DNA of 64,000 nucleotides from the NCBI RefSeq assembly GCF_019175365.1, contig NZ_CP059572.1:7998001-8062000 (forward strand), given 5' to 3'. The notes under the pieces were generated by a model. The model had not been told where the DNA came from. It searched no databases and worked only from the letters and a program-made list of their open reading frames with translations. A program made the position numbers and the translations under genes. How positions within the stretch are numbered: the first letter of the stretch is position 1; the number at the start of each line of letters is the position of its first letter. Positions 9,110-18,289 of this stretch are shown in pieces. The stretch comes from Actinomadura graeca. Lineage in GTDB: Bacteria; Actinomycetota; Actinomycetes; Streptosporangiales; Streptosporangiaceae.

Positions 9110-10492
9110 TCATCGATGGGAGGTCGCGCGGGACAGCACCGTGCCCGCGTAGATCGAGAGGGTCAGGAGCAGGGCCCCGGCCACGGTCATCTGCACCGTC
9201 GCGGGCTCCGCCGCCGGGACGCCCACGGCGGAGGCGACCTCGGCGAGCAGGGCGCAGGCGGACGCGCCGAGGACGACGCGCACCCGCCCGCAGGCCTGCA
9301 GCACCAGGGCGAGGAAGAACGCGCCGCCCAGCCCGAGGAAACCCGCGAGCAGCCGCAGCGTCGCCAGCGTGGCGGACAGCCCGGCGATGGGCGCCGCGAC
9401 CGCGACGAGCCCGACGAGCGCCGCCAGATACCGCCCGAGGGCCGTCGCCAGGGCGACCCGGGCCGCCCGCGCGAAGCCCGCGATGTCCGAGTGGACGCGC
9501 AGCAGGTGGTGGACGCGCTTGCGGAAGGCGTACAGGATCCACTCGGCGACGCCCATCGAGACCGACAGCGCGAGCACCGCCACGGTCGTCGGCCCGGGCG
9601 GCACCGGCCGCCCGGCGAGCGCGCAGAGCAGCGTGAAGGTCAGCAGGCCCCCGGTCAGCAGCCCGAAGACGGCGAAGGGCAGCGCCGAGGCGATGTCGCG
9701 GAGGGCGCCCACCGGGCGCCGCGGGCGGCCGGCCCCGGACGTGCACACGAGGGCCAGCACGACCGTGGCCGCCAGCGTCACGAGCCAGGCGATCCAGATA
9801 CCGGTCGGCACGCTCCCGGATGCCGACAGGCCGCCCCGATGGGCGAAGTAGACCACCACGGTCGCGCTGCCCGGCAGCAGCGCGAGCAGGAGCCGGCGCT
9901 CGGCGCCGTTCACCTGCGCCACCATCGCCGACAGCAGGTAGGCGCACAGGCCCGCGGCCAGCGCCGTCGCCGCCTTCCCGGCCGCGAGGAGCGACCCGGC
10001 CGCGACGGTCACCGGCACCACCACCAGGACCCCGGCGGCCAGCCCGTACCTGAGCACCCGCGCCGCCGAGGCCCGGTCCCCGAGGCCCAGCCGCACGTAC
10101 CCGAGGTAGGCCGTCCCCTGGCTGACCGTCCAGGACAGCAGCAGCGACAGCACGAGCAGGACGCCGGCGCCGGACCGGGCCAGCACCGGCTGCACGGCCA
10201 CGAAGCAGAGCCCGGGCATGCCGAACAGGACGCCGCGCAGCAGATGCCTCCACGGCACGGCCCGCCACGGCGAGTCCGAGACCCCGATGGCCGGCGGCCG
10301 CCGCGGCGTCCGGTCGTACAGGTCCTCGGCGAGCGCGAACACGTCCGGGTGGCCGTAGCCTCGGGCCGCCTCGTCGTTGATCCCGTCCGCCTCCAGCGCC
10401 GCCGTGACCTCCAGGGGGTCGACGGCGTTCGCGCAGAGCTCCTCCATGCGCTCCAGGAGCTCGTCGGTCCGGTCCGGAGCGATGACGGTCAT
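9110..10492 (-). CDS. Polytopic membrane protein, flippase-like (possible PelG analogue)
   Basis: 460 residues. The first about 70 are soluble and acidic (MTVIAPDRTDELLERMEELC...), followed by roughly 12 hydrophobic segments separated by short basic loops, a MOP-superfamily-like layout. I do not see sequence identity to PelG, but position beside a PelF-like glycosyltransferase and 12-TM topology suggest it carries the polymer or its lipid-free chain across the membrane. The ATG overlaps the glycosyltransferase stop (ATGA) and has an AGGAGG ribosome site. It could instead be a structural membrane partner. Confidence 0.7.
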   Translation of the reverse strand: MTVIAPDRTDELLERMEELCANAVDPLEVTAALEADGINDEAARGYGHPDVFALAEDLYDRTPRRPPAIGVSDSPWRAVPWRHLLRGVLFGMPGLCFVAVQPVLARSGAGVLLVLSLLLSWTVSQGTAYLGYVRLGLGDRASAARVLRYGLAAGVLVVVPVTVAAGSLLAAGKAATALAAGLCAYLLSAMVAQVNGAERRLLLALLPGSATVVVYFAHRGGLSASGSVPTGIWIAWLVTLAATVVLALVCTSGAGRPRRPVGALRDIASALPFAVFGLLTGGLLTFTLLCALAGRPVPPGPTTVAVLALSVSMGVAEWILYAFRKRVHHLLRVHSDIAGFARAARVALATALGRYLAALVGLVAVAAPIAGLSATLATLRLLAGFLGLGGAFFLALVLQACGRVRVVLGASACALLAEVASAVGVPAAEPATVQMTVAGALLLTLSIYAGTVLSRATSHR

Positions 10493-12006
10493 GCGAGCCT
10501 CCTCGTCTCGGCCGGCCGGCGCTCGGACACGGACGCCGCCGACGCCGCGGAGGTCTTGGACGGCGCGGCCGCCGAGCCCGGCACGGACTCGGCGGGCATC
10601 TCGCCCAGCCCGTGGTAGATCGACCGGAACGCCTCGACGGCGCGGTCGACGGTGAACAGCTCCAGGGCCCGGTCCCGGGCGGCGTGCCCGAGGCGCCGGC
10701 GGGACATCTCGTCGTTCAGCAGGCGCACGCACGCGTCCGCCATCTTGCGCGGATCCCGCGGCGGCACGACCAGTCCCGTGTCGGCGACCGCCTCGGTGAC
10801 CCCGCCGACGTCCGTGGCGACGGTCGCCCGGCCGCAGGTCATCGCCTCGATGAGGGTGTAGGGGAAGCCCTCGGAGATGCTCGACAGCACGACCACGGTC
10901 CCCGCCGCGTAGGCGTCCCGGATGTCGTCCACCCGGCCCTCGAAAGTGGCGTCCTCGGCGAGCCCCAGGTCGGCGGCGAGCGTCTCGCAGCGCTCGCGGT
11001 ACCGCTCACCTCCCTTGGGCGTCCCGCCGAACATGCGCAGCCGCGCCTCCGGGACCTCCTCCTTGACGAGCGCGAACGCCCGGATCAGGGTCTCCAGATC
11101 CTTGATCGGGTCCACCCGCCCCGCCCAGCTGATCGTGGGGACGGCGGGTTCGGCGCCCGCCGCCGGGAAACAGGCGGGATCGACCCCGTTGTAGACGGTC
11201 TCCAGGTTGCCGGGGTCGGCGCCGCACCGTACCTGCCACCGCTGGTTGTACAGGTTGGACGGCGTGACGAGGTCGGCGGCGCGGTAGCCGGTGCCGCACA
11301 GCAGGCGCAGGAAGCCGAGCAGCGCCGACTTGACCGGCCACGGGTAGGGCGAGCGCTGGAACCCGATGTAGCGCTCGCGCAGATAGATGCCGTGCTCGGT
11401 GAGGCACAGCGGTGTCCCGTAGGTCCACTTGGCGGCCAGCCCCGGCAGTACCGGGATGCCGTTGGACACCGCGTGGGTGACGTCCCCGCGCGGAGCCGGC
11501 CGCATCAACGGGCGGAGCTGGTGCTCCAGCAGGTCGATGGCGGTGAGGGCGTCATGGACGGTCGGCCGGACGCCGATCTTGTCGAACTCGGCCTTGCGGG
11601 CCCGCCACGCGTCCATGAGCCACCGCACGGGGCCCTCGCTGCGCAGCGCGCCCTGCAGGTCGTCGGTCTGCCCGTACTCGAAGAGCGCCCGCAGGATGTG
11701 CGGGAACACCTCGGCCTCCGGCCCGGAGGGGGACAGGATCGCGTGCAGGAACGCGCGGCACAGCCGCTCGAAGCGCCGCGCCGCGCCGCGGGACGGGGGC
11801 CGCCCGGCGGGCGGCCCCCACATCGGCACGGACTCGGCGGTGACATGGCCGGGCAGATCCCATACCACGGGCTCGGCCCCGCTCGCCGTGATGGCCAGGA
11901 CCCGGAAGGAATGCTCGGGCATCCCCCGGACGAGCTGGTCGCACCAGACGCTCACACCACCGAAGTTGTGCGGATAGGTCCCCTCGGTCACAAGGGTGAT
12001 ATCCAA
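10489..12006 (-). CDS. pelF: PelF-like GT4 family glycosyltransferase
   Basis: 505 residues starting at a TTG codon (LDITLVTEGTYPHNFGG). The N-terminal VTEGTYPHNFGGVSVWCDQL is the PelF signature, and SEGFPYTLIEA gives the E-x7-E motif of retaining GT-B enzymes. In Pel systems PelF polymerises UDP-HexNAc in the cytoplasm. The last about 40 residues are a low-complexity Ala/Ser/Pro tail without homology in sight. Two bases separate it from the stop of the deacetylase gene. Confidence 0.88.
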   Translation of the reverse strand: MDITLVTEGTYPHNFGGVSVWCDQLVRGMPEHSFRVLAITASGAEPVVWDLPGHVTAESVPMWGPPAGRPPSRGAARRFERLCRAFLHAILSPSGPEAEVFPHILRALFEYGQTDDLQGALRSEGPVRWLMDAWRARKAEFDKIGVRPTVHDALTAIDLLEHQLRPLMRPAPRGDVTHAVSNGIPVLPGLAAKWTYGTPLCLTEHGIYLRERYIGFQRSPYPWPVKSALLGFLRLLCGTGYRAADLVTPSNLYNQRWQVRCGADPGNLETVYNGVDPACFPAAGAEPAVPTISWAGRVDPIKDLETLIRAFALVKEEVPEARLRMFGGTPKGGERYRERCETLAADLGLAEDATFEGRVDDIRDAYAAGTVVVLSSISEGFPYTLIEAMTCGRATVATDVGGVTEAVADTGLVVPPRDPRKMADACVRLLNDEMSRRRLGHAARDRALELFTVDRAVEAFRSIYHGLGEMPAESVPGSAAAPSKTSAASAASVSERRPAETRRLA

Positions 12007-12008
12007 AA

Positions 12009-14030
12009 TCAGTTCCCGGGCGGGGTCAGCGTGAACTCCCCGGCCTTGTAGGCGGACCGCTCACCTGCGTAGCCCTGGCCGAACGGGTCGGAGCCCGAGC
12101 CCTCCCGCGTGCCTTCCGGCGCGGTGACCGGCACGTCCAGCCCGGAGGGCGGACGGACGGTGACCTTGCCGTCCTGGATGTAGGCCGTCAGCGTGCCCTT
12201 GTCCATCGCGCCGCCGCTCAGGGCCGCGCGCCACAGCTCCTGCCTGCGGAGCTCGGTGCCCAGCACCGACATGGACTCGGAGATGACCGGGGTGTTGTCG
12301 GCGAACAGGGCGCGGTAGTCGGACAGGGTCCGCTCCAGCACCGGGTAGAGGATGCGTCCCTCGGTGAGGTTCGACTGGTGCGCGTAGTGCGGCCGCGGGT
12401 CGTTGGCGAGCACGTGCGAGAGCGTGATCCTCGCGTCGGTCGGGACGATGTACGAGCCGAACCCGGTCTTGGGGTCGAGCGGGTCGATGCACGTCACGGT
12501 GTTGGAGTTGTCCTCGCAGATGCCGCTGCCGCCGTCGTCCCGCTTGGTGTAGATCCAGTTGTACTCGTCCACCTCCTCCTCCTGCGTGGCGACGTTGAAG
12601 AAGACGCTCAGCGGGTGGCGCGGGACGGTGCGCAGTGAGCCGATCGCGCGCTGCCCCTTGTCGCGGGAGGCGTCCCCGGCCAGCCACTTGACCCCGGTGC
12701 CCGACAGCCCTTCGGTGAGGTTGGGGTTGTCGTCGGGCTGCTGCGGCAGGATGCGCAGGCCCGAGTGCTCACCGGTGACCAGCTCGCTCTTGTCGAGGGT
12801 GATGTTGTGGTTGGACGCCCATGCGAGGTTCTTGGTGACCTCCTGCTTGATGACGTCCTCGCTGACGTACTCGATCTCCTCGGTGTCCTCGTCGACCCTG
12901 CAGCGCCACGGCTTGACGGTGTTGTTCTGCACGCACCCGAGGAAGGCGTGCGCGTAGGTGTGGTTGAGCCACCGGAACCGGTCCTTGGCCTCCAGGTACG
13001 CGTCGGTGAGCGGGTCGGAGCCGTTCTTGGCGATCGCGTCGTCGCTGCCGAAGGCGTTGTACGCCATGTCCAGGACGAGCCGGTTCCGCGTCTGCCAGTC
13101 GGCGGCGTACTTCACGTCGTCCGGGGTCATGCGGATCGGCGGCGTGGTGACGTCGCTGGGGCAGTCCTCGCTGGGGGTGCAGTTGTCCTCGACGCTCCAG
13201 CGGGCGTCGGGCAGCAGCACGTCGTCGACGTGGACGCCGAGGTAGTTGCGGCTGTGGCCGAGGTGCACGCCCTTGGTGAGCCAGGTGATCAGGCCGTGGC
13301 CGAGCGCCCGGAACTGCCGCTGGTCGCTGTTGGCGGAGAAGGTCAGGACCAGCTCGCTGCGGCCGTCGTGGGTGTAGACGCCCGCGGCGACCCCGGTGGC
13401 GTTGCCGATGGTGGCGGTCACGTACGGCTGGAAGGACCGTCCCGTGGCGGGGTCGTCCGGGAGCGGGGTCGCGAGGAAGCCGTAGCTCTCCTGCGCGGTG
13501 GGGTTGATGTCGTCGAACTTCAGCGAACCCTTGAGGTAGCGGAACGCGTCCGCCCGCGCGGCGGGGGAGACCGTGGCCGTCGCGCCGTCGAGCTGGCCGG
13601 AGAAGCTGGGCGCGTTGAGCCCGACGTTGTCGGCCGGGTAGGCGTAGGCGTCGAGCTGGCGGATGCCGAACTTCGTCTCGTACGCGGCGAGCGCGGTCGC
13701 CTCGGCGGCGTTCTCGAACGGCACCGCGTTGGGCAGCACCACGGCCTGGTACTTGGCGCGGGGGGTCCCGTCGACCGTGTCGGACAGGAAGGCCTCGTTG
13801 ATCACCGGCCTGTTGCTCTGCCGGAGGTCGACGGTCTTGTACGGGACGCCCTCGGTGCGCAGCTGCTCGGCGACGGCGGTCACCGAGGCGCTTCCGTTGG
13901 TGACGACCAGCACCTGGAGGTCGATCCGGGGGCCGGCGGCCTTGGCGGACGCCTGCGGGCAGACGGTGAGTGCGGCCGCGGTCAGCACACCGAAAAGTGC
14001 GCCGAGAGCGGGACGGCGGGCGGCTCTCAT
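12009..14030 (-). CDS. Secreted Agd3-like exopolysaccharide deacetylase
   Basis: 673 residues from ATG 14030 (GGGGAGG ribosome site), with a Sec signal peptide ending around ASAKAAG. Residues 35-250 look like the N-terminal Agd3/CBM87-type region. The deacetylase part follows, with VHVDDVLLPD (Asp269, Asp270) and NHTYAH (His357, His361), which match the Asp-His-His metal triad of NodB-like deacetylases. Fungal Agd3 (CE18) removes acetyl groups from GalNAc in galactosaminogalactan. Here it would deacetylate the polymer after export, making it cationic and adhesive. It is first in the operon, so it is transcribed closest to the promoter region 14031-14236. Confidence 0.8.
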   Translation of the reverse strand: MRAARRPALGALFGVLTAAALTVCPQASAKAAGPRIDLQVLVVTNGSASVTAVAEQLRTEGVPYKTVDLRQSNRPVINEAFLSDTVDGTPRAKYQAVVLPNAVPFENAAEATALAAYETKFGIRQLDAYAYPADNVGLNAPSFSGQLDGATATVSPAARADAFRYLKGSLKFDDINPTAQESYGFLATPLPDDPATGRSFQPYVTATIGNATGVAAGVYTHDGRSELVLTFSANSDQRQFRALGHGLITWLTKGVHLGHSRNYLGVHVDDVLLPDARWSVEDNCTPSEDCPSDVTTPPIRMTPDDVKYAADWQTRNRLVLDMAYNAFGSDDAIAKNGSDPLTDAYLEAKDRFRWLNHTYAHAFLGCVQNNTVKPWRCRVDEDTEEIEYVSEDVIKQEVTKNLAWASNHNITLDKSELVTGEHSGLRILPQQPDDNPNLTEGLSGTGVKWLAGDASRDKGQRAIGSLRTVPRHPLSVFFNVATQEEEVDEYNWIYTKRDDGGSGICEDNSNTVTCIDPLDPKTGFGSYIVPTDARITLSHVLANDPRPHYAHQSNLTEGRILYPVLERTLSDYRALFADNTPVISESMSVLGTELRRQELWRAALSGGAMDKGTLTAYIQDGKVTVRPPSGLDVPVTAPEGTREGSGSDPFGQGYAGERSAYKAGEFTLTPPGN

Positions 14031-14134
14031 GATGCCTCCCCGGCCGGTTCGTAGAATTTCACAGCGATTCACATCCGCGGTCGGTAATGAAATAGGGGGG
14101 TTTGGAACTCAGCTACCAGAGCATGAGGTACGCG

Positions 14135-14144
14135 GATCTTGAAG
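14135..14144 (+). promoter_or_regulatory. GATCTTGAAG element upstream of deacetylase operon
   Basis: The ten-base word GATCTTGAAG occurs here, as part of a perfect inverted repeat at 51659-51687, and at 61329-61338, each time in front of genes for secreted proteins. Possible shared regulator site; chance is not excluded. Confidence 0.35.
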
Positions 14145-14236
14145 TAAAGACGGACGGGGGCCTATCTTGCCGTGGGCCCGGTCCTAGGACTCTCCTGTGC
14201 AGGGGCTACCCGGTGGCCGCATCCGGGTGGCACCTT

Positions 14237-14926
14237 TTATGTCAGTCCGGTGCCATCCCCGGCAGCTGCCGAATTCAATTCCCGCCAGCGGGTGATGGCG
14301 TGTTCCCTTCCGTCGGCTCCCAGACGCTTATAGATCTGGTGGGCATGGTTCTTCACGGTCTTCTCGGAGATGACGAGATGCCGCGCTATCTGCCGGTTCG
14401 TGAGACCCGCGGTGATCAGTTCCAGGATCTCGACCTCGCGCGGTGTGAGCCCCGGATCGTGCTGCTCGTGGGAGGGATGGCCCTCGTGCATCCACTGCAC
14501 GAGCGCCGTCACGGCGGGCTGCGACAGGTGCGCCTCGCCGCGGTCGGCTGCCAGCACGACGTCCGCGAGGCCCTGCGGCTCGAAGTGCCCGTAGACGAGG
14601 CAGCAGCAGGCACCCGCCAGCACTGCCTGCACGAGCAGGCACGGATCCTCCGCCGCGGTCACCACGATGATGCGGCTGCCGCCTCTGACGCGTGCCAGCG
14701 CGCCGATGCTGGCGGGAGACGGCGGGGAGGAGTCCAGCAGCACCACGTCGGGCTCCTGCCGGCGGACCTCGCCCATGGAGTCGCCGATCGCCCCGTTGCC
14801 GACGACGTCCACCATCGGCGCCGACCGCAGCAGCGCGTGCAGGCCGATCCGCACCACCGGATTGTCACTGGCGATGATCACCCGCACGGCGTTCGACCGC
14901 TGTTCCAGTGCCGCGTCGGCCCTCAT
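14237..14926 (-). CDS. LuxR-family (NarL-type) response regulator
   Basis: 229 residues. The receiver domain (about 14-130) has IIASDNPVVRIG for the acidic pocket and DVVLLDSS for the phosphorylated Asp. Some switch residues look degenerate: VVTAAED, and a Cys-rich AGACCCLVYG where Lys is usual. The C-terminal helix-turn-helix is LTPREVEILELITAGLTNRQIARHLVISEKTVKNHAHQIYKRLG, split here by domain only. No histidine kinase is adjacent. It lies directly upstream of, and on the same strand as, the exopolysaccharide operon, so it is the best candidate for its regulator. Confidence 0.88.
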   Translation of the reverse strand: MRADAALEQRSNAVRVIIASDNPVVRIGLHALLRSAPMVDVVGNGAIGDSMGEVRRQEPDVVLLDSSPPSPASIGALARVRGGSRIIVVTAAEDPCLLVQAVLAGACCCLVYGHFEPQGLADVVLAADRGEAHLSQPAVTALVQWMHEGHPSHEQHDPGLTPREVEILELITAGLTNRQIARHLVISEKTVKNHAHQIYKRLGADGREHAITRWRELNSAAAGDGTGLT

Positions 14927-15302
14927 GGACGATCACTCTCCACGCCTATCGGCCCCGCAATTCACGTGCCGTCCGGGTCGGACCGTTCCGACCACGGCGC
15001 ACACGGGGGAAACGGACGCCGGAGCATGCGTCCAATAATACGACATAATCCAAGGCGTGCCGGACGCGGAGCGCCGCGACCTGGATGAATAGCGCTATTC
15101 GTATTTCCACATTGTACAAAGTTGGCGTCGAATGGCCCGGGCGCGCGGCCGTGCCGGGCGGCCCGCCGCGGTGATCATCTGTGTTGCGCGGCGTGCCATT
15201 GAACCGGTCCAGTCGCCGCCGGGCGGGCGCCCTTCCCGGGCGCGGCGCTCCCAGCTCCCCGGCCGCATGCCGTGGCGGGGGACGCGCCGGCGGGCGCGCG
15301 GC
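14927..15302. other. Intergenic region upstream of response regulator
   Basis: 376 bp without a convincing gene. It is relatively A/T-rich around 15025-15125 and holds a perfect 14-bp palindrome, GAATAGCGCTATTC, at 15087-15100. It probably contains the promoter of the response regulator on the minus strand. I see no RNA gene in it. Confidence 0.5.
15087..15100. promoter_or_regulatory. 14-bp palindrome, candidate operator
   Basis: GAATAGCGCTATTC is self-complementary without a loop. It lies 161 bp upstream of the response-regulator start, in an A/T-rich stretch. It may be a site for autoregulation or for another dimeric regulator. Confidence 0.45.
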
Positions 15303-16166
15303 CTAGAACCGCAGCAGGCTTCCCAGCGGCAGGATGGGCAGGTTCCCGTTGGGCGCCTCGATGACGTAGGAGAACGGGAATCCCGGGTCGTACCGCTGGC
15401 ACGACGGCGACCCGAGCGGGCACGGCTGCCCCGTGAACCCGCGGATGAGCCGCCCGCCGGCGTCGAAGAACAGCAGGTCCGTGGTGAAGGTGTAGCCCCC
15501 GATGACGTGCGATCCGTAGCCGGGCGCGGGGTACCGGTACAGCATCCCGGCGCGTCCACCCAGGTCGGCGCGCGTCCAGCCGATCATTCCCAGCGAGGTC
15601 TTCCGCGGGGTGTCCGCGAGCGCCATGCGGTGGACGCCGCCCCCGAGCGCGACCATCACGGTCGCGGTCTCGGCGGGGTCCAGCCGCCCCCCGGCCACCG
15701 GCTCCCGCGGAATGCTCCGGCCTCCTCCGCCCGGCACCGCCGCCGCGGGCGTGCCCCCCGCGCAGTCCGCCATGACCCGGTCCGCCCGCACCACGCGCAC
15801 CGTGGTCGCGGTCCGCCGCACGTTCACACGCACCGCGCCGGCCGTCACGTAGGTGATGGACGGGCCGTCCGAGCAGACGGCCACCCTGGCGCGCCCCTTG
15901 AGCAGGAACCGCTGCTCGCCGAGGTCCCCGTCCCGCGAGATCCCGATCACCATCTCGTCGTCGCCGGCCTCCTTGAGGCCGCCCTCGATCGCGAACCGCC
16001 CGAGCGGCGTCGTGACGCCGCCGACCAGCTTCGCGGCGAACCTCCCGTCCTGGTCGATGCTGAACACCAGGGGCAGGACCGGAGGCTGGTAGGTCGCGCC
16101 CCCGACGAAGGAGCATCCGCTCAGTGGCAGCAGAAGCAGCGGCGCCAGCCTGCTGGAAAGGAACAT
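15303..16166 (-). CDS. Putative lipoprotein, function unknown
   Basis: 287 residues. The N-terminus MFLSSRLAPLLLLPLSGCSF is a lipoprotein signal with lipobox LSGC (Cys18 lipidated). The rest is predicted beta-rich, with repeated pieces such as FSIDQDGRFAAKLVGG and FFDAGGRLIRGF, one in each half, which suggests two related beta domains. I do not recognise a family or catalytic motif. It would be anchored on the outer face of the membrane. The start is the ATG placing the hydrophobic segment at the N-terminus; its ribosome site is weak. Confidence 0.7.
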   Translation of the reverse strand: MFLSSRLAPLLLLPLSGCSFVGGATYQPPVLPLVFSIDQDGRFAAKLVGGVTTPLGRFAIEGGLKEAGDDEMVIGISRDGDLGEQRFLLKGRARVAVCSDGPSITYVTAGAVRVNVRRTATTVRVVRADRVMADCAGGTPAAAVPGGGGRSIPREPVAGGRLDPAETATVMVALGGGVHRMALADTPRKTSLGMIGWTRADLGGRAGMLYRYPAPGYGSHVIGGYTFTTDLLFFDAGGRLIRGFTGQPCPLGSPSCQRYDPGFPFSYVIEAPNGNLPILPLGSLLRF

Positions 16167-16285
16167 GCCCACTCCCGCGCGAGTCCGGGGCGGGGGGCGT
16201 CGGAACTGGGACGCCCGCCTCCGACTCCCCGTTCGCCGCTGGCCACCTTGGGTCACCGGCAGGGGACGCCCGCGCGCCCCGCCGG

Positions 16286-17566
16286 TCAGCCGAGTGCGGC
16301 GAGCTTGCGCTCCAGGACGGCCCGCTCACGCTCGTTGCCGCACAGCCGCACGGCCGCCTCCAGTTCGGTGCGGGCCTCCCCGTCGCGTCCCAGGCGTGTG
16401 AGCAGCTCCCCGCGGACGCTCGGCAGGTGATGCGAGCTCGCCAGCGCCCCGGCGGCCGCCAGCCGGTCCACGATCGGCAGCGCCTCCGCCGGTCCCCGGG
16501 CCATCGAGACGGCCACCGCCCGGTTCAGATCGACGACCGGCGACGGCGCGAGGCGGCCGAGGGCCTCGTAGAGCAGCACGATCCGCTCCCAGTCCGTCGC
16601 GCCGACCGACGGGGCGACCGCGTGGCATTCGGCGATCGCCGCTTGCAGGCCGTAGGCGCCGAGCCCGCGTCCGAGCCGCTCCGCGGCGGCGAGGGCGGCG
16701 CGCCCCCGGCGGATCGACGCGCGGTCCCAGCGGCGGCGGTCCTGCCGCTCCAGCAGCACCGGCTCCCCGTCCGGCCCCACCCGGGCGGGGAAGCGCGCGG
16801 CGGTCAGCTCCAGCAGCGCCAGCAGCCCGTGCACCTCGGGCTCGTCCGGCATCAGCCGGGCCAGCACCCGGGCGAGGCGCTGCGCCTCGCCCGCCAGGTC
16901 GAGGCGGATCAGATCGCCGCCGGAGCTGGCCGAGGAGCCCTCGGTGAAGATCAGGTAGATGACGCTGAGCACCGAGCCGAGCCGCCCGGCCCGCTCCCCG
17001 GCGGGCGGCACCCCGAACGGCACCCGGGCCGCGCCGAGGGTCTTCTTCGCCCGCGTGATCCGGGCCTGCACGGTGGCGGTGGGGACGAGGAACGCCTGGG
17101 CGATCTCATCGCTCGTCAGCCCGCCGACCACCCGCAGCGTGAGCGCCACCCTCGCCTCCCGCGCGACCACGGGATGGCAGGAGATGAACATCAGCGCCAG
17201 CACGTCGTCGTCGATCTGGTCCGGATCCCACAGCACGTCCTCGTCCCGGGACGCGCCGGGCGGCCTCCCCGTGACGGCGCCGCCCTCGCCCAGGCCGTGG
17301 GCGAGGGCGGCGTACCTCTCGTCACGGGCGGAACGCCGCCGGAACGCGTCGATCGCGCGGCGCCGGCCGACGGTGAGGAGCCATCCCGCGGGCGTGCGGG
17401 GGACGCCGTCGCGCGGCCAGCTCACCAGCGCCTCGGCCAGCGCCTCCTGCGCGAGGTCCTCGGCCAGCGCGAAGTCGCCGGTGTACCGCGCGAGCGCGCC
17501 GACGATCCGCGCGGACTCGATCCGCCAGACGGCGGCGACGGCCTCACGGCCCGTGGAATCGGTCAT
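16286..17566 (-). CDS. ECF sigma factor of the ECF42 type (DUF6596)
   Basis: 426 residues. Sigma region 2 lies at about 15-80 (FALAEDLAQEALAEALVSWP), region 4 at about 110-165 (LTLRVVGGLTSDEIAQAFLV), and a long C-terminal TPR-like extension (about 190-425) has the ARSAR/DLNRAVAV-type helices of the family. ECF42 sigma factors normally activate a neighbouring DGPF-protein gene, and exactly such a gene lies 30 bp upstream on the same strand. The C-terminal extension is thought to replace an anti-sigma factor. Confidence 0.9.
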   Translation of the reverse strand: MTDSTGREAVAAVWRIESARIVGALARYTGDFALAEDLAQEALAEALVSWPRDGVPRTPAGWLLTVGRRRAIDAFRRRSARDERYAALAHGLGEGGAVTGRPPGASRDEDVLWDPDQIDDDVLALMFISCHPVVAREARVALTLRVVGGLTSDEIAQAFLVPTATVQARITRAKKTLGAARVPFGVPPAGERAGRLGSVLSVIYLIFTEGSSASSGGDLIRLDLAGEAQRLARVLARLMPDEPEVHGLLALLELTAARFPARVGPDGEPVLLERQDRRRWDRASIRRGRAALAAAERLGRGLGAYGLQAAIAECHAVAPSVGATDWERIVLLYEALGRLAPSPVVDLNRAVAVSMARGPAEALPIVDRLAAAGALASSHHLPSVRGELLTRLGRDGEARTELEAAVRLCGNERERAVLERKLAALG

Positions 17567-17596
17567 GTCCGCCGCCCTGCCCGCCGTCCCGCCCGC

Positions 17597-18016
17597 TCAG
17601 AGCTGCCCGGTGGCCTCGCGCCACGCCCGCTCCTTCTGGATCCACTCGTTGTCCTGCGGGAACTCGTCGATCGAGGTGACACGGCGGATCTCGGTCTTGA
17701 AGCCCGCGCCGGTGACGGGCGAGCGCTTCGCCCACTCGACGGCCTCCTCCTTCGACGCCACGTTGAGGATGTAGAACCCGCCGAACAGCTCCTTGGTCTC
17801 GCCGTACGGGCCGTCGGTGACCACGGGCGGCTCGGCGGAGTAGTCCACGACCACGCCCTCGGCGGCGTCGTCGAGCCCCTCCGAGGCGACCAGCACCCCG
17901 GCCCGGATCATCTCGTCGTTGTACCGCCCCATGGTCTCGATCATCTCGGTGAAGTCGACCTCGGCCATCCCCGCGTAGGCCTCGTCGCTCGCGCGCATGA
18001 TCAGCATGTACTTCAT
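17597..18016 (-). CDS. YCII/DGPF-domain protein
   Basis: 139 residues starting MKYMLIMRASDEAYAG, with the family motif present as TDGPYGETKE (DGPY rather than DGPF). The ribosome site GAGGAGA is good. These small dimeric proteins accompany ECF42 sigma factors, and the two genes are in the usual order here. Their biochemical role is unknown; YciI relatives have been linked to aromatic-compound metabolism. Confidence 0.9.
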   Translation of the reverse strand: MKYMLIMRASDEAYAGMAEVDFTEMIETMGRYNDEMIRAGVLVASEGLDDAAEGVVVDYSAEPPVVTDGPYGETKELFGGFYILNVASKEEAVEWAKRSPVTGAGFKTEIRRVTSIDEFPQDNEWIQKERAWREATGQL

Positions 18017-18289
18017 GGTCTCGTCTCCTCGATCGTCCGGGCCCCTGTCTCGGAGCCTCTCATCCCCAGGTCGAACGGGAACGAGGCGGATCGACACGGC
18101 CTCCGGAGTTTCTGGGACCGGGCCCGTCACCTGCGGGGGGACGACCCCCCACACTTCCCGAACGGCCCGGGCCGGTCCAGCCGCCGCGTCCGGATGATGT
18201 TCGTGTCCTTGTTGACTTTGTGTCGGTTTGTGCCCTTGTTCTTGTTCACGGTGCCCGGTCATCCTCCTGAGGCGACCTCTGGAGGATGT

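Noticed and set aside
9110..10492. Naming the membrane protein PelG
   Set aside because: Topology and position fit, but I see no PelG sequence marks.
16124..18289. Long plus-strand open frame continuous with the PhoD gene
   Set aside because: The part before 18290 runs antisense to the ECF sigma and DGPF genes; the Tat signal and GGAGG fix the PhoD start at 18290.
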